Positions 8,501 to 15,054 of a stretch of DNA of 15,054 nt are shown here, piece after piece (position 1 is the first letter of the stretch; every line of letters starts with the position of its first letter). Source of the DNA: an uncultured Bacteroides sp. (lineage in GTDB: Bacteria > Bacteroidota > Bacteroidia > Bacteroidales > Bacteroidaceae); contig USLU01000099.1 of NCBI GenBank assembly GCA_900555635.1, positions 1-15,054 on the forward strand, in the 5' to 3' direction. The notes under the pieces were generated by a model, which did not search any database, was not told the origin of the DNA, and saw nothing but the letters and a program-made list of their open reading frames with translations. The translations under genes were made by a program, and so were the position numbers.

Positions 8501-8989
8501 TATAAGAACTTATCATTGAATGTTTTGATTGATACCAAACAGGGAGGTAAAATTGTATCTTTCACAGACGCAGTGTTGAGTGGGTATGGTTCTACTGCCC
8601 GTACTTTGGCCGGGCGTGAGGGCGGTATTGTATTCCCCGGAGTGTTGGATAGTGGAGAGAAGAATACGAAAGAAATTAATGCGGAAACTTTGTGGACCAC
8701 TTTAGGAGGTCGTAACAATCCGGTGGGCGAAGTGTTTGTGTACGATGCGTCCTTCATTCGCCTGAAAGAAATTTCACTTTCCTATTCTTTCCCGAAATCT
8801 GTATTAGGCAAATTGCCTTTCACAGGATTATCTTTAGGAATTTATGGTAAGAATCTTTGTTACCTACAAAATAAAGCCGGAATATTTGACCCCGAAATGA
8901 CGGTAGGTACAGGAAATAATCAAGCGTTGGAAGCTTTTGCCTTGCCTTCCACCCGCTCATTTGGTATTAATCTGAACGTATCCTTTTAA
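5567..8989 (+). CDS. SusC/RagA-family TonB-dependent transporter with STN signalling domain
   Basis: The 1140-residue outer-membrane transporter would import a ligand in a TonB-dependent way and report occupancy to FecR. A signal peptide has its hydrophobic core at about residues 27-37 and ends AYS-Q (41/42). The STN domain follows at about 44-115 (VSVKDLSLRASLKKIEQVSN). A carboxypeptidase-regulatory-like domain is at about 126-200 (GEPIIGASVLVKGTTMGTITD). A TonB-box-like VLDEVVVTALG is near 203-213. The plug, about 220-355, carries the SusC signature INVLKGASAAALYGSRASNG then VIIITTKKG. The barrel runs to the C-terminal aromatic LNVSF. The STN domain, absent from the starch SusC, marks it as a sigma/anti-sigma-coupled transducer, matching the 2141 and 2801 genes. 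susD starts 18 bp later. The ligand is inferred from the phosphodiesterases downstream, not from the protein itself. Confidence 0.96.
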   Translation: MKHKTTFEKLLGTNAGRSKNWKTLRAICLLLFLCVSFTAYSQITVSVKDLSLRASLKKIEQVSNYKFFYNENLPELDQKVSLGVQNATIEQLMSKILAGMDLTYKKEQENVIVLIRKLQKNQTTRKVMGTIADEKGEPIIGASVLVKGTTMGTITDFDGKYKLDDVPEDAVISISYIGYQPVELSASNSKDLAQITLKEDSKVLDEVVVTALGISRKEKNLSYATQAVAGKELEQVRDLNVVNSLSGKVAGLDISKVSSGLGGSSKISLRGNRSISGNNQALIVVDGVPIDNTSSTTRSQGSDGKALTGGFDSGDGISSINPADIESINVLKGASAAALYGSRASNGVIIITTKKGTAGQGLGVTYSSSFSIDSPNIMLDLQDEYAQGSGGQYNKNTLYNFGPKMEGQMVEHWSNNPNYAGDKEYALTPQPNNVRDFFNTGINWSNSVGVSTGTEKTQARFSLNHDYATGIVPQNRLNRASASLRLNSKLSKNIEVDAKINYMNQKVKGKPWTGENIFNPVRQIYTMPRNIVLDDAKTYEYVSTGGTIKTLQHHWLPGGADLSQNPYWVVNRNVRSDERNKILAMGSVKWTILEGLSLMIRSSVDYYHDSGEFKLYNDTYQRAPNGDYILDSYDSFEWNNDFLLTYAKTLSEDWTFDVNFGGSTFYQNRKGSSYSNTELLAENLFSQSNAKNLVGDNSLFRRKLNSFYGFAQVTYKGFLTLDVTGRNDWSSTLPKSSFSYFYPSVGLSAVLSDIIKMPEWFNFAKVRASYAQVGNDTDPFIINQTYSYIAGGNNGYVYKSSKLPAVDLKPEKTGSFEMGVDVRFFGDRLGLDFSYYNSNTTNQLISIPMPLASGYQNRFINAGKVQNKGIEIKLYGTPIETKAFSWTTQFNFSKNTNTIKELTEDVKTITLGSEDFIANVVAEEGGSFGDIYVRGFQRNDAGEILVGTNGLPKLTSKKTVKVGNANPDWTGGWSNTFRYKNLSLNVLIDTKQGGKIVSFTDAVLSGYGSTARTLAGREGGIVFPGVLDSGEKNTKEINAETLWTTLGGRNNPVGEVFVYDASFIRLKEISLSYSFPKSVLGKLPFTGLSLGIYGKNLCYLQNKAGIFDPEMTVGTGNNQALEAFALPSTRSFGINLNVSF

Positions 8990-9007
8990 TGAATAAACTT
9001 TAGAATT

Positions 9008-10552
9008 ATGAAGAAAATAAACTATCTATATCTATTGTTACTGACTGTGGTAACAACTTTATGGGGATGCTCCGATTTCGAAGATTTGAATAAAGATGAT
9101 ACAAAACTTCCGGAGCTTGGAATGTCGCACGTTGGTGCAGCTTTTGCATACTCACAATATTGGGGAATGTATGCCGACCGTTATGAGTTTGAGCTGGTAA
9201 GTTCGGTCATGTCCAACTTGTATGTTCAATATTTCACGAATGTAACCCCGTCTTTCCAGTCGGATAGATTTGCCGCTCCCGATAAATTTTCAAGAAGAGC
9301 ATGGGCTACATACTATCTGAAAGCGCTTCCGCAATTGGAAACCGTACTTGAAATGACCGAAAACACATTACCTGTGGCACATGCGGTTGCTTTAGTTTGG
9401 AAAGTGCAAATATCTCATCGCGTAGCCGATTTATATGGGCCAATGCCTTATTCTGATGCAAATAATGCCCAGGTAAGCGTGAAATATGATTCACAGGAGG
9501 AAGTTTATAAACAGATGTTTGTGGATTTGAATACGGCTATTACGGTATTGGCTCAAAACAGAACTGCGAATGCATTTGGTACAGACGACCAAATATATAG
9601 TGGAAGTGTAGAAAAATGGTATCGATTCGCTAACTCTTTGAAATTGCGTTTAGCTATGAGAATTTCGGATGTAAACTTTGCTGATGCTACAAAATATGCA
9701 GAAGAGGCGGTCGCAGCCGGAGTTATGGAAACTGCCGGTGATGATGCTTTCCTTATTGCTACTTCCTCATCAACCACTCCTTATGGTTGGCTTTCTGCTT
9801 GGGGAGAAACTTATATGAGTGAGGCGATGCAAAGTGTGTTGGTAGGTTACGAAGACCCTCGTTTACCCATATTTTTCAATAAGCCGGTTGATGAGTCATA
9901 TAATAGTAATTATAGAGGTGCACGCAATGGTATGAATTCTATTGAAATGGGACTTGCAGAACATGCAAAAAATACATCATCCTTGTTGGGTTCGCGTTTT
10001 TCTGATTCCGATTCTAAAAATACGGAGCCGCTAATGGTTATGAATGCGGCTGAAAGTTATTTCTTGAGAGCGGAAGGAGTGATTAAAGGATGGAATATGG
10101 GTGGAACTGTTGAAGCATTATATAAGAAAGGCATTGAATGTGCCATGAAAACATGGGGAATCTCTGATGCGGCTATTACGGCTTACATAACTTCCGATAA
10201 ATTGCCGATGGCTCCGGGGGGCTATTTTAATACTCCGGCAATGAATCAGTTCCCCGTTAAATTATCTGCCGACGAGTCCGAACAGTTGGAACAGATTGCG
10301 TTACAAAAATGGTTGGCTCTGTTCCCTTACAATTCGTTAGAGATGTATGCTGATATACGCCGTACCGGTCGTCCGCATCTTTACGACCGCATACATACAG
10401 ATGATGAAACAGTAGGAGTGAATCAACTTCCGGCTCGTTATTTATATCCGGAGGATGAAATCACTAAAAATAAATCAGAATATCAGAATGGATTGAAATT
10501 ACTTGGTGGTGAAGATAAGATAACTACACGTGTTTGGTGGGATATAAAATAA
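9008..10552 (+). CDS. SusD/RagB-family surface lipoprotein (SusD-like_2 type)
   Basis: The 514-residue lipoprotein would sit on the cell surface as the ligand-capturing lid of the SusC channel. The N-terminus has a signal peptide and lipobox ending TLWG-C, with Cys21 lipidated; the acidic SDFED just after it fits a Bacteroidetes surface-export signal. SusD features include RVADLYGPMPYSD (138-150), KWYRFANSLKLRLAMRIS (203-220), the TPR-like NAAESYFLRAEG (346-357) and QKWLALFPYNSLEMYADIRR (433-452). These resemble the SusD-like_2 (PF12771) branch more than the starch-binding SusD branch. It sits 18 bp after susC and 12 bp before the first phosphodiesterase gene, so it is within one operon. The ligand cannot be read from sequence. 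Confidence 0.94.
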   Translation: MKKINYLYLLLLTVVTTLWGCSDFEDLNKDDTKLPELGMSHVGAAFAYSQYWGMYADRYEFELVSSVMSNLYVQYFTNVTPSFQSDRFAAPDKFSRRAWATYYLKALPQLETVLEMTENTLPVAHAVALVWKVQISHRVADLYGPMPYSDANNAQVSVKYDSQEEVYKQMFVDLNTAITVLAQNRTANAFGTDDQIYSGSVEKWYRFANSLKLRLAMRISDVNFADATKYAEEAVAAGVMETAGDDAFLIATSSSTTPYGWLSAWGETYMSEAMQSVLVGYEDPRLPIFFNKPVDESYNSNYRGARNGMNSIEMGLAEHAKNTSSLLGSRFSDSDSKNTEPLMVMNAAESYFLRAEGVIKGWNMGGTVEALYKKGIECAMKTWGISDAAITAYITSDKLPMAPGGYFNTPAMNQFPVKLSADESEQLEQIALQKWLALFPYNSLEMYADIRRTGRPHLYDRIHTDDETVGVNQLPARYLYPEDEITKNKSEYQNGLKLLGGEDKITTRVWWDIK

Positions 10553-10564
10553 GAAATAAACATT

Positions 10565-11470
10565 ATGAATACTAAATATTTTACAATTATAGCATTTATG
10601 CTTTTTGTGAGTGGAGTTTTCTCCACTCATGCTCAAAATCGGTTGGATTTTCTTTTGAATACTTTGAAAGATGGCGGTAAATCTGACTATGTGATGATTT
10701 TTGCTCATCGTGGTGACTGGCGGAATGCTCCGGAGAATTCACTTCAAGCGTATAAGAGCTGTATTGATGCCGGATTTGATGGCATTGAGATTGATGTGCA
10801 AATGACAAAAGACAGTGTCATAGTCATGATGCACGACCAGACGATAGACCGTACAACAACGGGAACAGGTAAAGTGTCTGATTATACTTGGACGGAATTG
10901 AAAGATTTAAAACTAAAAAGTCCTATCGGGGTGATTACCCGCCAAAGAATACCTACTTTTGAAGAAGTGTTGGAATTAGCTAAAGGTAAAATTTTAATTC
11001 AAGTAGACAAATGGCAGCCCATCAAAGAAAAAGTGATAGAGGTTGCGAAAAAACAGGGATGCCTGGAACAAATAATTTTGCGTGGAACGACAGATAGCAA
11101 GCATGTAGCCCAAACTTATGGTAAACTGTTGGACGGAGTAAATTATATTCCAGTATTAGTTTGCAAGGGAGAAGGTGATGATGAGAAACTGGATGATTTT
11201 ATGGATAATATTGAGACATCTGTTATTAGTCTTTCTTTCACAAGAGATGATTTTCCTGTGATAGACCGGGCTAAAGAAATAAAAGATAGAGGATTTCGCA
11301 TTTGGTACAATTCATTGTGGGCGGACTTTAATGGTGGACATGATGATGAAATGGCGATGGACGATCCGGAGAACAGTTATGGCTGGTTACTGAAAAAAGG
11401 AGCCAATATAATATTCAGTGACCATCCGTTCCTGTTGGATGCATACCTGAAGAAAATAGGAAGAAGATAA
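10565..11470 (+). CDS. Secreted glycerophosphodiester phosphodiesterase family protein (first of tandem pair)
   Basis: The 301-residue GDPD-family TIM-barrel enzyme would hydrolyse a glycerophosphodiester to glycerol-3-phosphate and an alcohol, probably in the periplasm. A cleavable signal peptide ends THA-Q (24/25). Active-site motifs are intact: AHRGDW (His48, Arg49), PENS (Glu57), GIEIDV (Glu75, Asp77) and MMHD (His90, Asp91). The third metal-ligand position falls in LIQVDKW, where Asp148 stands in place of the Glu common in UgpQ-type enzymes. A C-terminal IWYNSLW then GGHDDEM block is shared with the next gene. It lies 12 bp after susD, and the paralog begins 17 bp after its stop. GDPD folds also act on other phosphodiesters, including glycerophosphoinositol and teichoic-acid-like substrates, so the precise substrate is open. 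Confidence 0.93.
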   Translation: MNTKYFTIIAFMLFVSGVFSTHAQNRLDFLLNTLKDGGKSDYVMIFAHRGDWRNAPENSLQAYKSCIDAGFDGIEIDVQMTKDSVIVMMHDQTIDRTTTGTGKVSDYTWTELKDLKLKSPIGVITRQRIPTFEEVLELAKGKILIQVDKWQPIKEKVIEVAKKQGCLEQIILRGTTDSKHVAQTYGKLLDGVNYIPVLVCKGEGDDEKLDDFMDNIETSVISLSFTRDDFPVIDRAKEIKDRGFRIWYNSLWADFNGGHDDEMAMDDPENSYGWLLKKGANIIFSDHPFLLDAYLKKIGRR

Positions 11471-11487
11471 ACTAACACATAAACGAG

Positions 11488-12384
11488 ATGAAAAAACTTA
11501 TATTAATCGTAGTTGCTGTATTGGCAGCAGTTCAACTCTATTCGCAGGATAGAGTAAGTTTGATACGCGAGAAGCTACTGAATCGTGACCAGAGCACAGT
11601 TATAGTTGCCTCTCATCGTGGAGACTGGCGTAATTATCCCGAGAATTCATTGGAGGCGATAGATAATGCTATAAAAATGGGAGTAGATATTGTCGAATTG
11701 GATGTGCAGCGTACTAAAGACGGACAGTTGATACTAATGCATGACCCCACATTAGACCGTACATCTACGGGAAAAGGGAAAATAGCAGAAGTTACATTGG
11801 ATTCTATACACAAACTGAAACTGAAGAACGGTTGTGCTATTCGTACCATTCATAATGTACCGACACTTGAAGAAGCTCTACTGCATGCTAAGGGTAAAAT
11901 CATGTTGAATTTAGATAAAGCCGACCGTTACTTTGAACAAGTATATGCATTGATGAGAAAGACGGGAACAACTAAACAAATCATTATGAAAGGAAACAAA
12001 TCCGCCGAAGAAGTAAAAAAGCAGTTTGGTGATTATCTGAATGATGTTATCTATATGCCTATTGTCAATTTGGATACTCATGGTGCAGAACAGCAGATTG
12101 AAACTTTTATTAAAGATATGCAACCGGTCGCTTTTGAATTGCTTTTTGTTAATGATTCAAATCCGCTTCCAGTCAAATTGAAATCGTCTCTTGACGGCCG
12201 GGCATTAATTTGGTACAACACACTTTGGGATACAATGGCTGGCGGGCATGATGATGATATGTCCTTAAAGAATCCAGATGACGGCTATGGATATCTTATC
12301 GATGCACTTGGGGCAAGAATCATACAAACCGACCGCCCTCAATATCTGCTTGACTATTTGAGAAGCAGGAAACTACACGACTAA
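11488..12384 (+). CDS. Secreted glycerophosphodiester phosphodiesterase family protein (second of tandem pair)
   Basis: This 298-residue GDPD-family enzyme is a diverged tandem paralog of the preceding gene. The signal peptide ends LYS-Q (19/20). Catalytic motifs are SHRGDW (His43, Arg44), PENS (Glu52), IVELDV (Glu70, Asp72) and LMHD (His85, Asp86), with Asp143 in LNLDK at the third metal position. The C-terminal IWYNTLW and GGHDDDM block matches that of the first copy, which places both in one subfamily. The sequences are clearly homologous along their whole length but differ at many positions, so the duplication is old and the two may prefer different head groups. A strong terminator hairpin begins 29 bp downstream, ending the susC-susD-GDPD-GDPD transcript at least in part. 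Confidence 0.93.
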   Translation: MKKLILIVVAVLAAVQLYSQDRVSLIREKLLNRDQSTVIVASHRGDWRNYPENSLEAIDNAIKMGVDIVELDVQRTKDGQLILMHDPTLDRTSTGKGKIAEVTLDSIHKLKLKNGCAIRTIHNVPTLEEALLHAKGKIMLNLDKADRYFEQVYALMRKTGTTKQIIMKGNKSAEEVKKQFGDYLNDVIYMPIVNLDTHGAEQQIETFIKDMQPVAFELLFVNDSNPLPVKLKSSLDGRALIWYNTLWDTMAGGHDDDMSLKNPDDGYGYLIDALGARIIQTDRPQYLLDYLRSRKLHD

Positions 12385-12412
12385 TAGTAAGTTTGCATTT
12401 TATTTTTTATAT

Positions 12413-12452
12413 AGGCTTATTCCGGACTTTATAGTTCGGAAAAGCCTGTTTT
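12413..12452 (+). terminator. Rho-independent terminator or attenuator after the second GDPD gene
   Basis: The 5' arm AGGCTTATTCCGGACT (12413-12428) pairs with AGTTCGGAAAAGCCT (12433-12447), with one bulged A and one G-U pair, around a TTAT loop. GTTTTAT follows (12448-12454). The stem is strong but the T-tract is short, so read-through into the sulfatase gene 22 bp beyond is possible. No convincing TAnnTTTG promoter lies between it and the next start codon. Confidence 0.72.
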
Positions 12453-12473
12453 ATACTTAAAAAATAACGATAC

Positions 12474-13987
12474 ATGAAAGAAAATTTGATATTGTCAGGA
12501 GTAGTTTTGATTTCAACAGTGCTGGTATCCTGCCAATCACAGCACAAGGAGAAAGTTCGTCCGAATGTTATTTTCATCTTAGCGGACGACTTGGGATGGA
12601 CGGATTTGTCATGTTATGGCAGTCGTTTTTATGAGACCCCCAATTTAGACCAACTGGCTAAAGAAGGTGTCCGTTTTACGAACGCTTACGCTGCTTGTCC
12701 GGTAAGCTCGCCTACACGTGCATCTTTTCAAACGGGAAAATATCCGGCACGTCTGCATTTGACTGATTATATTCCCGGCGGCTATTCCATTCCTTCAAGA
12801 AAAAACAGATTGAAGAATATTGTCCGGTACTCCCAGTCGATTTTGTGCAAAATATGCCTTTGGAAGAATTGACTATTGGTGAAGCATTGAAGCAAGAAGG
12901 CTATCAGACAGCCCATATTGGTAAATGGAACTGTTCGGTAGACTCATTGACCTATCCCCAATATCAGGGATATGATATAAATATAGCCGGTTGCAATAAA
13001 GGTGGTCCGGGTAAAGGAGGATATTTTTCACCCTATCACAACCCTTATTTGAAAGACGGGCCGGAGGGAGAGTATCTCACAGACCGGTTGGGTGATGAAT
13101 GTATCCGTATCATACGTCAATTCAAAGATGCTCCTTTCTTTATCAATCTGCCTTTTTATCAGGTGCACACTCCATTGTTGGCGAAACCGGATAAAGTGAA
13201 ATATTTTGAAGAAAAGGCTTTACGGATGAATTTGGACACTTGCTGTACTTTTGATGAGGATCCGGAATGGAAGTCTATGCAACCTTATCAAGATGCTTCT
13301 CATCATGAAAGGCTTGTACATAGCAATGCCGTATATGCTGCTATGCTCGCCAGTATGGACGAGAATATTGGGCGAATAATAAATGAGTTGAAGCGCCTGA
13401 AACTCTATGATAATACTATTTTGATTTTTACTTCGGACAATGGAGGTCTTGCTACTTCTGAAGGCTCGCCAACTTCCAACCGTCCATTGCGGGGTGGAAA
13501 AGGATTTACTTATGAAGGTGGTATTCGTGAACCTCTGATAATACGTATGCCGGGAGTTACGATTCCTGCTACTATTTGCGATGAAGTAATAACTTCTACC
13601 GATTATTATCCTACAATTTTAGAAATGACAAATAGCAAAATGCAGCCACAACAACATTTGGATGGTATATCTTTCCTAGCTTTTTTGCAGGGTAAAAAAG
13701 AACATTTGGATAGGGATGCTGTCTATTGGCATTTTCCTCATTATTCCAATCAGGGTGGCAGACCTTCGGGGGCCATTCGTTGGAATAATTATAAATTGAT
13801 TGAATTTTATGATACTGGTACAGTTGAGTTGTATGATTTGTCTAAAGACATATCCGAACACAATAACCTTGTAGAGCATAATAAAGAGTTAACTGACGAA
13901 CTTTTAAATAAACTGCATCATTGGCGTATTGAAGTTAATGCAACAATGCCGGCTAAGAACCCTTTGTGCACGACTTGTAAACAATAA
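12474..13987 (+). pseudogene. Sulfatase-family (S1) lipoprotein gene split by a -1 frame change
   Basis: Two overlapping frames together encode one sulfatase of about 504 residues. Frame one, 12474-12872, carries a lipoprotein signal (LVSC, Cys20), the metal-binding ADD (Asp38, Asp39), and the formylglycine motif SSPTRASFQTG with Ser78 as the residue to be converted, a Ser-type sulfatase. Frame two is open from before 12794 to 13987 and carries GKWN, HTPL, TSDNGG and RGGKGFTYEGGIREP, the remaining S1 motifs. The junction is the A6 run at 12800-12805; seven A residues there would join the frames as YSIPSRKKQIEEYCP. The codon at 12929-12931 is AAC (Asn) where S1 enzymes have the His of GKWH. 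Upstream are the GDPD genes; the transporter gene starts 13 bp after the stop. It may be a real pseudogene, a phase-variable gene, a frameshifted product or a sequencing error. Family assignment is firm; activity is doubtful. Confidence 0.88.
12800..12806 (+). other. Slippery heptamer A_AAA_AAC at the sulfatase frame junction
   Basis: Read in the first frame the codons are AGA-AAA-AAC, so the heptamer is A_AAA_AAC, the X_XXY_YYZ pattern of -1 frameshift sites, and -1 is exactly the shift needed to enter the second sulfatase frame. I see no upstream Shine-Dalgarno-like stimulator and no clear downstream stem. A plain homopolymer contraction is therefore at least as likely. Confidence 0.6.
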
Positions 13988-14000
13988 TAGAATAGTATTT

Positions 14001-15054
14001 ATGATAAAGAAGCTGCTGAATTTCTACAAAATTTCTTCTCCGCTAGCTAGTGGAGAGGTTGATTCCGAACGTTCTTCCCGCTTTAAGCGCATCCGTTTGG
14101 CTACATTTTTGTCGGCTACCACCGGATATGGCATTTACTATGTTTGTCGTCTTAGTATGAACGTAGTGCGCAAGCCGATTGTAGAGGAAGGAGTCTTTTC
14201 CGAGACTCAATTAGGAATCATCGGTTCTTGTCTGTTTTTTGTGTATGCAGTGGGTAAGTTGACGAATGGTTTTCTTGCCGACCGTAGCAATGTACGGCGT
14301 TTTATGTCTACCGGGTTATTGTGTTCCGCTTTGATAAATTTATGTTTAGGTTTCACTAGCTCCTTTTATGCTTTTGTCTTACTTTGGGGATTGAATGGTT
14401 GGTTTCAGTCAATGGGAGCGGCATCCGGAGTGGTTTCGCTCACTCGGTGGTACAGTAGTAAAGAACGGGGAACTTTTTACGGCTTTTGGTCTGCTAGTCA
14501 TAATTTGGGTGAAGCATTAACCTTTATTTCCATAGCCTTATTAGTCAGTTGGATGGGATGGAGGTACGGGATGATTGGAGCTGGCATTATTGGGATATTA
14601 GGCTTCTTTATGATACTTGTCTTTATGCGTGATACGCCGCAGAGTCAGGGATTCTTGTTGAACAAAAATTCTTCATCTGTGGATTCCCATTCTTTGTCTG
14701 GTAAACAAACGGAAGATTTCAACAAAGCACAAAAGGCTGTCTTGAAGAATCCTGCAATTTGGATTTTGGCTCTGTCCAGTGCATTTATGTATATTAGCCG
14801 CTATGCGGTAAATAGTTGGGGTGTTTTCTATCTGGAAGCTCAAAAGGGATATTCTACGTTGGATGCCAGTTTTATAATATCAATCAGTTCTATCTGTGGA
14901 ATCATTGGCACGGTATTTTCCGGTATCATTTCCGATAAAATGTTTTCCGGCAGTCGTAATATTCCAGCTTTAGTATTTGGGTTGATGAATGTAATAGCAC
15001 TTTGTTTGTTTCTCTTAGTTCCGGGAGCTCATTTTTGGATAGACGTGTTGGCAA
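14001..15054 (+). CDS. MFS organophosphate:phosphate antiporter, GlpT/UhpC-like (3' end beyond window)
   Basis: The reading frame opens with ATG at 14001 and runs for 351 codons to the window edge, so the C-terminus is missing. It has the pattern of an MFS inner-membrane carrier, with multiple hydrophobic segments, and of the organophosphate:phosphate antiporter family in particular. TTGYGIYYVCRLSMN lies in the first helix and its Arg50 aligns with a phosphate-binding arginine of GlpT. GKLTNGFLADRSNVRRF is the helix 2-3 loop motif. DTPQSQGF precedes the central loop. ISRYAVNSWGVFYLEAQKGY contains the second conserved arginine, as in GlpT YVLRYG. About half a dozen helices precede the loop at residues 222-246. 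It would exchange glycerol-3-phosphate or a similar phosphate ester for phosphate, matching the product of the GDPD enzymes. A UhpC-like sensor or hexose-phosphate carrier is the main alternative. It starts 13 bp after the sulfatase stop. Confidence 0.9.
   Translation, partial: MIKKLLNFYKISSPLASGEVDSERSSRFKRIRLATFLSATTGYGIYYVCRLSMNVVRKPIVEEGVFSETQLGIIGSCLFFVYAVGKLTNGFLADRSNVRRFMSTGLLCSALINLCLGFTSSFYAFVLLWGLNGWFQSMGAASGVVSLTRWYSSKERGTFYGFWSASHNLGEALTFISIALLVSWMGWRYGMIGAGIIGILGFFMILVFMRDTPQSQGFLLNKNSSSVDSHSLSGKQTEDFNKAQKAVLKNPAIWILALSSAFMYISRYAVNSWGVFYLEAQKGYSTLDASFIISISSICGIIGTVFSGIISDKMFSGSRNIPALVFGLMNVIALCLFLLVPGAHFWIDVLA

Noticed and set aside
12845..13987. Second sulfatase frame as an independent gene starting at GTG 12845
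   Set aside because: It would lack the signal peptide, metal-binding Asp pair and formylglycine motif, and the frame is open and sensible upstream of that GTG. It is the second part of one gene.

Overview
The window looks like a Bacteroides chromosome segment (order Bacteroidales, probably the B. thetaiotaomicron/ovatus group). The signs are a SusC/SusD pair, a FecR anti-sigma with a paired ECF sigma factor, an STN-domain SusC transducer, Bacteroides-type promoters (TTTG, about 20 bp, TAnnTTTG), and weak Shine-Dalgarno signals. Every supported gene is on the + strand. I saw no tRNA, rRNA, IS element or CRISPR array.

Layout. (1) 1-1928: a promoter, an ECF sigma factor, and a membrane protein that joins an inner-membrane anti-sigma-like N-terminus to a C-terminal outer-membrane beta-barrel; this is the dual-membrane-spanning anti-sigma (Dma-type) layout. 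(2) 1929-2140: a gene-free gap with three degenerate 22-bp repeats enclosed by an 18-bp perfect dyad, then the next promoter. (3) 2141-3760: a second ECF sigma factor and its FecR-type anti-sigma factor. (4) 3782-5461: a self-contained cassette with its own promoter, one AAA-ATPase-like/PD-(D/E)XK gene, and a rho-independent terminator, sitting between the FecR gene and the susC it would be expected to control. (5) 5567-12384: a tightly spaced run of susC, susD and two tandem secreted GDPD-family phosphodiesterases, closed by a hairpin terminator. (6) 12474 to the window end: a sulfatase-family lipoprotein gene split by a -1 frame change at an A6 run, then a GlpT/UhpC-type organophosphate antiporter cut by the window edge.

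How the genes may work together (inference). Substrate in the SusC channel would signal through its STN domain to FecR, which would release the sigma factor to transcribe susC onward. SusC/SusD would import a glycerophosphodiester-bearing ligand into the periplasm. The two GDPD enzymes would release sn-glycerol-3-phosphate, and the GlpT-like carrier would take it to the cytoplasm. The sulfatase-family enzyme, if functional, would remove a sulfate (or act on a related ester). No glycoside hydrolase or polysaccharide lyase is visible, so this looks like a Sus-type system for phosphodiester scavenging rather than a classic polysaccharide utilization locus.

The most unusual points are the Sus-type system without glycosidases, the adjacent Dma-type and FecR-type regulatory pairs, the interrupted sulfatase with an A_AAA_AAC heptamer and an Asn in its GKWH motif, and the ATPase/nuclease-like cassette inside a regulator-transporter unit.
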